From: Manihot esculenta
Lineage: Eukaryota > Streptophyta > Magnoliopsida > Malpighiales > Euphorbiaceae
Assembly (NCBI RefSeq): GCF_001659605.2
Contig: NC_035161.2
Location: 32,783,691 to 32,847,690, forward strand
Direction of reading: 5' to 3'
DNA length: 64,000 nt
The position numbers and the translations under genes were made by a program. This document shows, one piece after another, positions 28,845 to 39,385 of this stretch (position 1 is its first letter; each line of letters begins with the position of its first letter). Under the pieces are notes generated by a model. That model had not been told where the DNA came from and did no database searches. It worked only from the letters and a program-made list of their open reading frames with translations.

Positions 28845-29965
28845 GCACTTTCGGCGGCACCTTCGGCGGCCGAACCCTCTCTCCAGAGACAAAACTCGGG
28901 CATTTTCAGCGGTACCTTCGGCGGCCGAAAGTCCCTCTCCAGAGACGAAAGTCAGGCACTTTCGGCGGCCGAACCTTCCTTCGACGGCCGAAAGTCTGCT
29001 TTCAAGCCAAAACTCAACTTTCAGGGGCAAGGTTTGGCGGCCAAACCATGCATCCATAGGCAGGTTCGGCGGCCGAAACTACCTTCGGCTTCCGAACCTG
29101 AGTTCATCAGAACTCAGCCTCTCGTGCATACCAGCCTCCAAAACCTTACCAAACACCCCAAACAAGCATCCAACCTCTTAAAAACATGTATAAACACTTA
29201 ACCATGCACAAAGGAGCTTAAATAAGCTTAAACTCCAACAAAAACATCATAGAGCATACATAAAGAGCTTATGACCCACATAAGCCAAAACCATCAAAAC
29301 TACTCAAAACCTCACTTGCTCTCTCCCAATCATGCATACACTCTCCCACATGCATATAGGGCATAAACACTAGTCCAGGCCCCCAACAATCAGCACATAA
29401 ACATACATTGGGCATAAAACCCACATAAACCCTAACATGCATATCTACCCATACTCAACCATCAAAACTTGTTTAAACTTACTTAAAACTTCATTAAAAC
29501 ACAAGGAAAGCAAGGATCTACACTTACCTCTTGAAAATCGAGGGGTGGAGCGATCCCTAACTCGGAAGTGTGGAGGATCCAAGCTCCAAAAGCCTCCAAG
29601 CTCCCAAAACTCCTATTTAAGCTTCAAAACTTCAAAACAAGGGTAGAATTCATGAAAAACTTGAGGGATGGGTAGAGAAAGCATGAAAACGACCAAAGGA
29701 GTACAAAAACTCACCTGAGTTCGAGAATGGGGAGAAAACTCACCCATTTCTGATCTGAGGGCTCTTTATAGGTGGCGTGGTCAACAACTTTCGGCAGCCT
29801 AACGTGCCCCCTAAACTCATGCATGTTCGGCGGCCAAACTTGAGGTTCGGCGGCCGAACCTTCGTTCGTTCAAACAAAACTTTCGGAGGCCAAAAGCGCT
29901 CCCGAAACCTTCCCATGTTCGGCGGCCGAACTTCACTTTCGGCGGCCGAACCTGGCAAATGCCTC
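28845..29965. repeat. Two clusters of the palindrome TTCGGCGGCCGAA
   Basis: Clusters at about 28845-29090 and 29780-29955 contain many copies of the near-perfect palindrome and half-sites, including CGGCCG cores. The same clusters occur in the related LTRs. ORFs here are by-products of the repeat. Confidence 0.85.
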
Positions 29966-31409
29966 CTTGGTCTTTTCTTTTCAAAACTCAATTCTTTTTC
30001 TTTTCAAAACTCAATTCTTTTTCATTTAAAACCATGAAATCACGGAAGGTGGGGATTTCGATGCCGGAATCTAGCCGGGTATTACACTACTGAATTTGCC
30101 AAGTGTCATATCCCATCTGTTGTCATTGAAGGTTCTCTTTTATCCGGCTTGAATCTCCTTTTGAGGGTACTGGAAGGTCTGAGCCAGAGAGTGCTGGGTC
30201 TCCCATGATCAGCAATGTAGATAGGATAAATGCAGATTATGTAGATGATGGTGCCCCTAGGCATGTAAGTCCTTTAAGGACGGTCTTCCTTCTATTCCGC
30301 GTAGGTGATGAGAATAGGCTGTAATATACTTTTCTTTTAATGAAAATTTATTTCTGTCTCTTACTTCATGTTCATACCTGAGTTATTTCCTGTTTTGTGT
30401 TTATGCTTGAATTGTTTTTACCTTTGTCTGTTTTTTAATACTCTACCGAGCTATCTAAACTATTACAAGCACAATTTGTTCAAATTTTTTCAAAATGAAA
30501 TACTCAAACTATTCCCCGTAATTCATAAAGAATTGAGCACACAGTCCCTTACCGCTTGCTTTTAAGCTAACCAGGGATGAAGACTTAGCCCAAGACTTGG
30601 CTTCTGGCTTGTAAATTTTTTCAATTTCACAGGGGCCTTCTCATCTGTAGGCTTTTTCCGAGCTGGATTTATCGTAAGGATAAGACCCTGAGCTGTGCTC
30701 CTTTACGGGTTCTGACCCCATTAGGTCCTCAGCCTGAGCTCAGTTTTTAACAGTTGACCAGTTGTCCTCAATTTTCTTTTCATTACTTTATGCATATGAT
30801 CTCAGACGTATAGCCTTTGTATAATCAAAGTAAAATGGATCATGTACCTTTTAAGGGGATAAACAGGGCTGGCCTTCTTAGTTTTAATTCTATTCTGACA
30901 GGATCTGAGGCTGAGGCCTTATCTTCTCACGCCATTGGATTTTTTCTTAGCTTATAGGAGGTGTGTTTTCTTCAGTTTGATTTTTGAGCTTTCTGAGCTC
31001 GGCTTTCTTTTGCTTGGTTTTCTGAGTTCGTGTTTTCAGGTCGGCACTTTTGGCCCCTTATCGTCTTTCGTCTGATGATTCAGTTCTCGGGTATGCCTCG
31101 GCTGGGTCCTTTACCGCTTAGATCTTTCTCTAGGCTAGTCGAGCCGGTTTAGTGTCATCAGTTAATTTTGGGGTCGGCGTCTTAACAACTTGTAATCCGA
31201 GTTCGGATTTAGACTTTTTATTTCTGCCTTAGTATCTTTTTGAGGTCGGCACGGCACTTTGCCTCCTTTGGCTGTGAGATCAGAGTCTCTTCCTCTTAGG
31301 TCCCGAGCTCCTTTGGGAGGTCAGGATCTGGTCTTTCATTGGTGATTCTGGGCCCATTTTTCATGAGTTGTTTTTGCGTGTTGTCATTGTATGCCGCTGT
31401 TTTTGTTTG

Positions 31410-31530
31410 CTCCGGGAGATCTTGGAGATCTTACCGGCCGGAGATCTTGTGGATCTCACCGGCCATTTTTGCTCCGGGAGATCTTGTGGATCTCACCGGC
31501 TGTTTTGTGCCAGGAGATCTTAGGGATCCT
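31410..31530. repeat. GGAGATCTTGTGGATCTCACCGG tandem repeats
   Basis: About four imperfect 28-55-bp units built on GGAGATCTT and ATCTCACCGGC, in the non-coding spacer between integrase and the antisense ORF of the Tat-like element. Such spacers commonly hold tandem repeats in this lineage. Confidence 0.8.
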
Positions 31531-31693
31531 AGCCTTGTACTTCCTTGAGGTCTTCTGTAAGATTCGAGCTCAATGGCCTTACTGCCGCTTCGTTATCTCT
31601 GCCAGTTTTGTGGTGGTGGGGGTGTTTTTGAGAGCCCGGTCACCTACCTCATTGAGGTCTTCTGGGATCTGTTCTTTTCTTTTTCTGAGAGGG

Positions 31694-33048
31694 TTAATAC
31701 TCACAGTAATAGAGATAATCATTGCTCCGACAAAAGGTGATGTTATTCCATTCATTCATGTTTTCATAATACAAGAAGTTCTTTTTACAAATATTATAAG
31801 GGAAGTACCTCTTCAGGTGCTGGATATTCCAGGCGTGAGACTCAGGGTTTCCCTGCATATCCTCGATTCGATATACCCCTGGCTTGACTACTTTTGTTAT
31901 TCTGAACGGGCTCTCCCAGGTCGGTGCCAACTTGCCTGCCGCCGCTCTTTTTCCTGTAGCTTCTAGGTTTCTCAGGGCCAGGTCCCCTACCTTCAGGCTT
32001 CTTTCCCTGACCCTTTGATTGTAATAACGGGCAACTCTTTGTTGATAAGCGGCGGTTCGAATTTGGGCTTCTTCCCTAACTTCCTCTAGGGCATCAAAGT
32101 TACTTCTCAGCTTATCGCTATTCGCGTTCTCATCATTGAACTGGACCCGATGTATAGGAACTTGTAGCTCGATTGGGACTACGGCCTCAGTGCCAAATGC
32201 AAGTGCAAAAGATGTTTCTTTAGTGGACGACCTGGGGGTAGTTCGAAGTGCCCACAAGATACTGTTGAGTTCTTCTGCCCAATTCGCCTTTGCCCCATCC
32301 AGCCGTTTTTTCAACCCATGGAGGATAGCTCTGTTGGTGACCTCTGTCTGGCTGTTGGTCTGAGGATGAGCTACCGAGGAGAATTTGTGCCATATGCCCA
32401 AGTTTGCTGTGAACGCCCTGAAGGCACTGCAGTCGAATTGTCTGTCGTTATCTAAGATAAGTACCCTCGGTACTCCAAATCTGCAGATGATATTCCCCAT
32501 AAAAAATCTATCATCTTGCGAGTTGTTATTGTGGGGATTGCTTCCGCCTCTGGCCATTTCGAGAAGTACTCCACAGCCACTACTACAAACTTTTTCTGCC
32601 TCGTGGTTTTGGAAAAGGGTCCCAGGATGTCTATTCCCCACTGCGAGAACGGCCACGGGCTGGAGATGCTGGATTGAGGAGTGGCTGGGATATTGATGGC
32701 GTTGGCAAATCTCTAGCAGACATCACATCTTCGGACAAACTCTTATGCTTCCTTCTTAACGGTGGGCCAGTAGTACCCTTGCCTGAATATCTTATTAGCC
32801 AGCGTTCCTGCTCCTTCGTGGGCTCCGCACATTCCTCTATGTATTTCTTCCATCACCTTTATTGCCTCTTCTGGGCTCACACAGCGGAGCCACGGGCTGG
32901 ATTTCCCCCTTCTGTACAAAGTTCCCCTTATGGCTTGATAATTGGCAGCTCGGGCCGCTATCTTTTTTGCGTCGTTCTTATCTTCGGGAAGCTTTCCCTT
33001 CTCTAAGTATTCTAGGTATGGGGTCATCCAGTTCTGGTTTTGCTCCAC
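31694..33048 (-). pseudogene. Integrase of the Tat-like element (frameshifted)
   Basis: The N-terminal part ends at 32743 and includes the HHCC-type start RGMCGAHEGAGTLANKIF. A stop and a frameshift follow, and the core plus C-terminus occupy 31694-32656 in another frame. The core shows FGVPRVLILDNDRQFD, with the second catalytic Asp, and PQTNSQTEVTNR, with the catalytic Glu. The C-terminal GPF/Y-like module reads WESPFRITKVVKPGVYRIED. The first catalytic Asp (WGIDILGP) lies in the shifted stretch near 32640. It would catalyse insertion if intact; here it is broken. Confidence 0.9.
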
Positions 33049-33117
33049 CTGAAATACAGTGACTGTTTTATTAAAGGCGGGCGTGCTGACATACTATATG
33101 TATACCTCATCAGGAAG

Positions 33118-33590
33118 TTATTCTAGTTCTTCTTTGGTCAACCGACTGAGCAAGTTTGCTTCCTCATTCTCCTCTCTGGGTATTCTTTGGTATTTCACTG
33201 TGATTCCTCGACTCTTGAGCTCGGCTTCTATGGCTTTTACCTTTGCCAGGTAATTCTGCATGATTGGGTCTCTGGCTTGATATGCCCCGGTTATCTGATT
33301 AATCACCAGCTGGGAGTCACTATTCACTTCGAGGTCGGTCGCCCCCACTTCTATTGCTACCAGCATCCCATTTATTAGGGCTTCATACTCTGCCATATTA
33401 TTAGAGGCCTTGAATTCTAGGCGTAGGGCATAGCAAACCTTAAATTCTCCAGGTCCCTTTAGCAGTATTCCAGCGCCACTGCCCCCGGTGCCTGATGCCC
33501 CATCTAAGTATAGTTTCCAGTCGAATTCCTGAGAGGACTGCCCCTCTGTCTCCTCTCCCGATGCTTCAGAAGCTAGCTTACTCGGCCCCT
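33118..33590 (-). pseudogene. Second (archaeal-type) RNase H of the Tat-like element
   Basis: Minus-strand frame, same as RT, reopening after a TAA at 33592. The segment contains LYLDGASGTGGSGAGILL with the first catalytic Asp, NNMAEYEALINGM with the Glu, and DLEVNSDSQLVINQI with the next Asp. This is the additional RNase H typical of Tat/Ogre elements, separate from the one at 33592-33957. Confidence 0.8.
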
Positions 33591-33591
33591 T

Positions 33592-36027
33592 TTATTCTTC
33601 ATTGAATGTGTACTCTGCTATGAAATCAGCCAGGGCCTGAGATTTTATAGCGGTCCGAGGTCGGTACTCTAGATAGTAAGGGCTAATCTCAATGGACCAA
33701 GCCAGCATCCGACCTGAGGTTTTCGGCCTGTGCAGAATCTTCTTCAGAGGTTGGTTTGTCATTACTACTCCCTGATGGCTTTCCAGATAGACCCTGAACT
33801 TCCGAACTGCTAGCAACAGAGCATATGCAATCTTCTCGATGTTCAAATATCTGATCTCGGCATCTTTAAGCACCTTGTTGACATAGAAGACAAGCTTCTG
33901 CTCCCCTCCTTCCACCCTAACCAGCACGGCACTAACGGCTTGTTCTGAGGCTGACAATTAAATCAAGAGCTCTTCTCCTTCCCTTGGACTGCTGAGCACA
34001 TGAGGCGAGCTAAGATAACTCTTGAGTTCTTTGAAACCTTCTCGGCAGTCCTCGGTCCATTCAAAGTTCGGCACTTTCCTCAACTTCTTAAAGAATGACA
34101 AGCATCTCTCCGCCGACCTCGACATGAACCGATTGAGCGCCACCACTCTCCCAGTAAGTCTCTGGACATCCCTCACACAGGTAGGCTCTGGCATATTCAG
34201 GATAGCTTCTACTTTCTCCGGGTTGGGCTCAATGCCTTTTCCACTCACCATATACCCCAGGAACTTCCCTCCCCTAATGAAGAAAGTGCACTTAGCCAGG
34301 TTTAACCACATTCTGTACTGCTCCAACACCTCAAATACCTCCCTGAGGTCTACCAAGTGTCGATGGAAGGTCGGGCTCTTCACCACCATATCATCCACAT
34401 ATACTTCCACATTTATGCCGATTTGATTTTTGAAAATCTTGTTCATCAGTCTTTGGTATGTTGCCCCGGCATTCTTCAGCCCGAAGGGCATGGCCTTATA
34501 ACAATAAGTCCCATCTTCTATTATGAACGAGGTCTTTTCTTCATCCGACCTGTCTATTGGAATTTGGTGATACCCAGACATAGCATACAAAGACGACATG
34601 TAATCAAAACCGGCCGTGGAATTGACCATTTTATTAATATCAGGGAGGGGATAACAATCTTTAGGACAGGCCTGATTCAGGTCAGTAAAATCTATGCACA
34701 TCCTATATTTGCCATTGGCTTTTTTGACTAATACAGGATTTGCTAACCACTGCGAGTACATGACTTCCCTGATAAAGCCTGCCTCTTCTAACTTCCGTAC
34801 CTCCTCCCCGGTGGCCTGTTGCTTCTCCCTTCCTACTACCCTTTTCTTCTGCTTCACCGATCTAGCTTCAGGGAGGACATTCAGCTTGTGCATCATCACC
34901 TCGGGGTCAATCCCGGGCATGTCAGAAGGCTTCCAGGCGAAGCTCGACGTGTGACCTCGGATCAGGGCCATGACTTCAGTTTTCTGCTCCTTAGTTAGGC
35001 CGGCGTTAAGACTGAAGACCTTATCCGTCTCGGTTTCTGATAGAGGAAAAGTTTCCAGCTCTCCGACCGGCTCTGTTTTAGCCTTTTTTTTCTCGTCCCT
35101 AACTTCTAGGACTTTTGAGTCAAGCCTTTTTGCTGCCGAGCTCGGCTCTGATACCGTGGCCAGATACACTACTCTCGCCTCCTCCTGACGTCCTCTGACT
35201 ACACCCACTCCTGCCTCTATTGGGAACTTCATAGCCAGATATCTGATGCTGGTTACGGCCTCAAAGTCAAACAGCGCGGGTCTCAACAGGATTGCATTGT
35301 AGCTCAATGGGAGTTTGACCACTAAGAACACCGCATAGTGAGTGCGAGTCCTTGGTGCCTCTCCTAAAGTGAGAGCCAGCTTTACCTTCCCCTCCACTGG
35401 CACCGGGATTCCTCCGATCCCTTTCATTGGGGCCTGGTCCCGGACTAGTTGTTCCTCGGGAATTCCCATCTGTTGGAAGACTCTATAGGGTAGCAGGTTC
35501 ACCTTGCTTCCATCATCCACCAAGATCTTCTTCACTCGGTAGTTGTGAATGACGGCTTCAATGACAAGGGCGTCGTCATGAGGCATCTGAACACCCTGAG
35601 CATCCTCCGGAGAGAAAACGATGGCCAATGGAGAGTGCTCGATGACCTGCATGACCTCGGTATTGCTGCTTTCCCCCTCTTGACTCCTTTTCTTCCCCCT
35701 TCGGCTCATCCGACCTCCAGTGCCTCCAACAATCATGTTGATGGTCCCACTAGACCCATCATTCACTGGTGCTGCTCCCGCTCTCCGGGATGTTTGCTCC
35801 GCTGGGTTGGGCCGAGGCCTTTGTCCCTCCGGTTTCTTCACAAAGTTTCTGAGGTGTCCCCTTTTTATCAGCCTCTCGATCTCAGCAATTAGCTGGTAGC
35901 AGTTGTTGGTGTCATGGCCATGTGTACGATGATACTGACAATATTTATCAGGATCTCGCTGGTTTGCTTCAGCTTTCATAGGTCTGGGCCATTGAAGGAA
36001 CTCCTTGTCCTGTACTGCCATGAGCAC
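33592..36027 (-). pseudogene. Protease, reverse transcriptase and first RNase H of the Tat-like element
   Basis: A long open stretch (33958-36027) begins after gag. It has a zinc-finger-like CQYHRTHGHDTNNC near 35940, protease core ILVDDGSKVNLL (DxGS), RT blocks YRMCIDFTDLNQACPKDCYP, SGYHQIPI, MPFGLKNAGATYQRLMN and the active site VEVYVDDMVVKS. An in-frame TAA at 33958 interrupts the start of RNase H (LLI-stop-LSASEQAVSAVL); the frame continues to 33592. The stop is a single nonsense change, so decay is modest. Confidence 0.93.
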
Positions 36028-36117
36028 CTCGGCTCTGGAGGCGTTGAGCAGGGTCAGGCTCTCTGGAATCCACGGAGGGAGCGATTTCTGTTCTGGGACC
36101 CTTGGAGGGTGGGTTCT

Positions 36118-37381
36118 TTAGTCTCTTCGCTCCCAGGGCTGTCTGTAAGTTTTAGGCCTTCTGCCTTGCTTCTTTTCCTGCCTCTCCGACCTCTTTTTTT
36201 CGAGGGTTTTTACTCTGTCTTCTGCCCCTTTGGCAAACCTGCTCGTTATTAAGGCATCATCCTGCCTTATGTATTTCTCCGCCCTCTTCATGAGCTCTGC
36301 TAGTGAGGTCGGGGGTTTCCTGCTCAACGAGCCAAAGAACTCGGGCGAGGTCGTCCCTTTCTGCATGGCCTCTACCGCCCGACTCTCATCCAGCTCGGGG
36401 ATCTGTGGGCCTCTGTGTTGAAACGGGCCACATACTCCCTCAGCGATTCATCCTTCCTCTGCTTGACCGTCTCCAAGTAACTGGTCTTTCTCTCTGCTGG
36501 CACTCCGGCTATGAACCGGCTGATGAAGGCGTTAGCCAGATCCCCGAAACTCCTGATGCTCCCCGCGCTGGTCCTGTCAGAGTTGTAGGGAATACCTTGC
36601 ACATCAAGACATCTGACAGAGTCTACAACTCCATAAAAGTTTTGTAGTTGAGAACATGCTCCCTCGGGTTGCCAGCCCCGTCATATGCTGCCATAGGAGG
36701 CATCATAAACTTCTTGGGGACGATATCCTGCTGCACCCACTTCGAGAAGGGTGAAGAGGTGGGCAAGAGAGTTTGATTCTGATCCTTCGTTCCCAACTCA
36801 GACAAGAGCTGCTCTTTCATCTTTTGCAGCTTTTGGTCTACACTCTCCTCCTCCTGCCTGGGTTTCTTCTCTCGGCGGTACTCCTCTTCCTCCACTTCGC
36901 TTCTCGTCCACTTGGTTGTTTCGATGGAATAACTGTCGGCTTCGTCATTCTCAATCAACTCCCTCACCCTCCTTCTGTGAATCCTTGCTTCGGGCTCTAT
37001 TTCTCCACCAGCTCTCCTGCTTCTCTCTCCTGTTTCTCGGCTGGTTGTTTGAGGAGGATTGAGGGTAGGTTGGCGAGGTTCATTGGTTTTGGGTTCTTCT
37101 ACCACTGGCAACACATTCACCGGGGTGTTAAGGCCCCTTTGTTGCATCATCTGCCCCAACCAGTGAGCAGTATTTTGTAGTTGGAGGGCCATGGTTTGAA
37201 GGTCCTGGTTGGATAGAGCAGCTCCGGGCACGTTTCCTGCCAAGCTTGGCGAGGGGTTGAAGGGGATTGGTGTTTGGTTGTTTGGGGTTGTGGGACTGGA
37301 AAAAGAGAATTGTTGTCCCTCCTGAGCGGAGCTCAGGTCATTAGGGGTGTTGACAAGATTGTTTTCGTTGTGGTTAGCCAT
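36118..37381 (-). pseudogene. gag of the Tat-like element (broken)
   Basis: Starts MANHNENNLVNTPNDL at 37381. The first 250 codons are Gln/Pro-rich and charged and end with SKWVQQDIVPKKFMMPPMAAYDG. A frameshift at about 36620 is followed by RSFGDLANAFISRFIAGV and ETVKQRKDESLREYVARFN, the retrotransposon gag domain. A second shift near 36370 leads to PPTSLAELMKRAEKYIRQDD. A nonsense codon at 36118 separates it from the protease frame, which is otherwise continuous. Forms the particle core if intact. Confidence 0.88.
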
Positions 37382-37441
37382 CGTGGATCTCAGTGGGTAT
37401 TGTAAGAGTGGAACTCCGGCGATGAAAAGATCTCCTTCGTT

Positions 37442-37459
37442 CCCACAGACGACGCCGAT
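37442..37459 (-). other. Primer-binding region of the Tat-like element
   Basis: The minus strand directly after the LTR reads ATCGGCGTCGTCTGTGGG. Related plant elements have GGCGCCGTCTGTGGGA here, so this is a one- or two-base variant. The tRNA identity is not assigned. Confidence 0.6.
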
Positions 37460-37948
37460 TGATGATATGAGATTCAGAAAATAGGGTTTTACAAGAGTTT
37501 TGTGAACTTAGAAAAAACTTAACTTAGAGGAGAGTGTTCCATCCCTTTTATCCTCTTTCTTCCCCCTCACGCGAGATGGTCTTTCTGCTATAGGACCACC
37601 TACCCCTTGGTGCAGGTCCATACGTACAGATAATCTCAGGACCATCCCTGTGTCAGGCAAGCATTTAATTCCCTTCGGCGCGTGAGTGGACAGGGTTGCG
37701 AAATGACTGGACCCGCAGTCATTTCTTCTTGTGGCCGGGTTTGAGGAAAAAGGATCGGAATTTAGAAAAGGGCTGGCTTAAAGGCTGAAATGAGCCGGAC
37801 CGGTCTGATTGAGTGACTTAAATAGGAGTCCGATCAGGAGGATGAACGGGTTGGGTCTGGCTTATTCGGAGGCTTAGGAGCCTTCTGATTGTGGCCCGCT
37901 ACTATTGATCCGGCCTCGTAATGGGATGGAGAAACCCAACAGTTATCA
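37460..37948 (-). repeat. 5' LTR of the Tat-like element
   Basis: 489 bp, same length and ends as 25392-25880; the TSD AAACC follows at 37949-37953. Confidence 0.93.
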
Positions 37949-38923
37949 AAACCAAATATAATATATGAGAATAAAATTCTCCTCCAAATTTTAAACGTAA
38001 TAATACCAGTTTGGATTTAATACTTTTATTTAAGCGAGAAATACTCCATAACATTCCATCTCATTTATTGAGATTTTACTTAAAATTTATGTTATTGACA
38101 ATGTTAAAACCACCTGCTTGCATGATGTGGACTGTAACATCCCATCTCATTTATTGAGATTTTGACTTAAAAATTTATGTTATTGATAACGTTAAAGCCA
38201 ATTGGTTGCACTATTTTTCGTTAATAGGATTCATAAATCGAAATTGTATAAAATTTTTAAATAAATTGAATTAAATATTTTGAAAATAAGTGAAAATTAT
38301 GTTTAAAGGTCATTTGGACTACTCATATAAGATTTGTATAAAACAAGATCAAACCGCTAAAACGTAATTGATGTGGAAGATCTTACGTCAATAAAATATA
38401 ATAAATCAAAATTAGCTATTACAAAAACGAGGTGGAGCCACTAGAATGGAATTACTGTGGAAGGTCCACGCCGATAAAATATAATAAATTAAAATTATAT
38501 ATAATAGTAAATATAAAATTATTAAATAATTTAAATTAATTATTTTAAATTAAATAAAAAATAATTTCATTCGATTTTAAATATTTTATTTACTTTTTCA
38601 TCCATATATTTTACTAATAAATTCTTAAATAGATTCTTAAATATGCTATAACTATTTAAATAAGTAAGTTTTTATGTTTGGAAATTACTATTCTATATTC
38701 ATTAAATTTTAATATTTTACATTGAAAAATAAATATTAAAAGGGCTTATTTGTAACTTACTAATATTTATGAATAATTTATAAAAGTATAGAATGAATGG
38801 TAATTAAAAATATAAATTTAAATTGAGGATTATTTTATTATTAAAATACTTAAACGAAAGGTTGCCAGTTGGCCGTTGTTTATTTGTTGCGTGTTCCGTA
38901 TTTTTGGTCACAATCCTCACGCC
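37949..38923. other. AT-rich flank with local duplications
   Basis: Two spaced direct duplications. CATCTCATTTATTGAGATTT occurs at about 38058 and again at about 38142, within 75-bp similar units. GTGGAAGATCTTACGTCAATAAA (38373) resembles GTGGAAGGTCCACGCCGATAAA (38457), each followed by ATATAATAAAT. No gene. The 8-bp CTCACGCC at 38916-38923 is the left duplication of the next MITE. Confidence 0.6.
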
Positions 38924-39385
38924 TAGGGTCAGCATTCGGTCGGTTCGGTTCAAAACCGAATCGAACCGAATAAATCGAAAATCGAAATTTTAGTGTTTAT
39001 AAAAATCGAACCGAATCGATTTTAATCAGAAACCGAACCGAATCGGTCTGATTCGGTTCGATTCGATTCGGTTTGATCGATTTCGATTTTTAATAATTTT
39101 TTTATTTTTTACACTTTATTTTTAATATTTTAAAATTTAATTAAAATATTTTAATTTTAGTATGATTTAATTTCTCTATATTATTGAAAAAACATATTAT
39201 TATCACTAATCGGTTCGGTTTGATTTTTTCAGTTTTTTTTATCAAAACCGAACCGAACCGAAATAACTGAAATTTTTGAAATTAAAAATCGAACCGAACC
39301 GAAATGTATAAAAAACTAAACTAAATTTTTAAATCAATTCGGTTCGATTAATTTTATCGATTTGAACCGAATACTGCTTATCCTA
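38924..39385. mobile_element. hAT-type MITE rich in GGTTCGGTTC motifs
   Basis: 462 bp between identical 8-bp direct repeats CTCACGCC (38916-38923 and 39386-39393). The left terminus TAGGGTCAGCATTCGG and the complement of the right terminus TAGGATAAGCAGTATTCGG form an imperfect inverted repeat. The interior is packed with ACCGAACCGAA in both orientations and could fold into a long hairpin. There is no ORF. The 8-bp duplication and TAGG end are typical of hAT transposition. Confidence 0.85.

Larger units (their letters stand above)
27613..30086 (-). mobile_element. Solo LTR (2474 bp) of a large-LTR retrotransposon
   Basis: On the plus strand it begins TGTAACAGCCC and ends GGGTATTACA. It is flanked by CTACT at 27608-27612 and 30087-30091, a perfect 5-bp target duplication. 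Its ends and interior match the LTRs at 59988 and 61364, and the primer-binding site after 63747 fixes the orientation as minus. There is no internal coding region, so it is best explained as recombination between the two LTRs of a former element. A TATA box (minus strand, near 29770) and clusters of TTCGGCGGCCGAA are inside. Confidence 0.9.
27181..30153 (+). pseudogene. Captured fragment of the RNA polymerase IV/V largest subunit (NRPD1/NRPE1-like)
   Basis: Two parts, 27181-27612 and 30092-30153, are separated only by the solo LTR. Joined across it they are continuous and free of stops. The translation includes MISEVYYGIQDTAHTCN, then AMFKPGSKGNLLNLVQHSMC, where GSKGN..N..Q.....G.Q is the conserved funnel-region motif of multisubunit RNA polymerase largest subunits. 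It ends with IPSVVIEGSLLSGLN, where plant NRPD1/NRPE1 proteins continue into the ECFVHS motif. The fragment stops just before that block. It is uninterrupted by introns, so it is either a single exon or a cDNA-derived copy. The family was recognised by eye and the choice between Pol IV and Pol V is open. The catalytic metal-binding motif is not included. Confidence 0.6.
26286..30324 (+). pseudogene. Antisense ORF of the Tat-like element, carrying a captured host fragment
   Basis: Plus-strand reading frames opposite to gag-pol. A first piece, 26286-26519 (LSWGFTPTARLFIAFFK and LVEAHFNLPFVIF), resembles the conserved part of antisense ORFs of Tat elements, often annotated as putative gypsy-type transposon protein. 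The second, 26575-27612, is a Ser/Pro/Ala-rich, probably disordered chain. At about 27181 the frame passes without interruption into a Pol IV/V-like segment. After the solo LTR (27613-30086) and duplicated target, sequence resumes at 30092. From about 30153 the element's own frame returns (SPFEGTGRSEPESAG) and ends with TAA at 30322-30324, followed by AATGAA. The role of such antisense ORFs is unknown. Confidence 0.7.
25392..37948 (-). mobile_element. Complete Tat-like Ty3/gypsy retrotransposon with nested insertion
   Basis: The LTRs at 25392-25880 and 37460-37948 are both 489 bp, start TGATGAT and end ATCA, and are flanked by the 5-bp duplication AAACC (25387-25391 and 37949-37953). Reading on the minus strand: primer-binding region just inside 37460 (GGCGTCGTCTGTGGGAACG), gag, protease, RT, RNase H, a second RNase H, integrase, a spacer with tandem repeats, a plus-strand antisense ORF, a polypurine tract (AAGGTAAAGGGGCATT) and the 3' LTR. 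An extra RNase H and an antisense ORF before the 3' LTR are known marks of the Tat/Ogre lineage. Nonsense codons and frameshifts make it non-autonomous. Without the nested solo LTR it is about 10.1 kb. Confidence 0.93.

Noticed and set aside
28767..29201. Opposed ORFs over the GC palindromes
   Set aside because: Open frames arise from the repeated TTCGGCGGCCGAA; the same happens at 61216-61833 and 62138-62549.
31391..37180. Many plus-strand ORFs of 60-135 codons opposite gag-pol
   Set aside because: Mirror frames of the minus-strand retroelement proteins.
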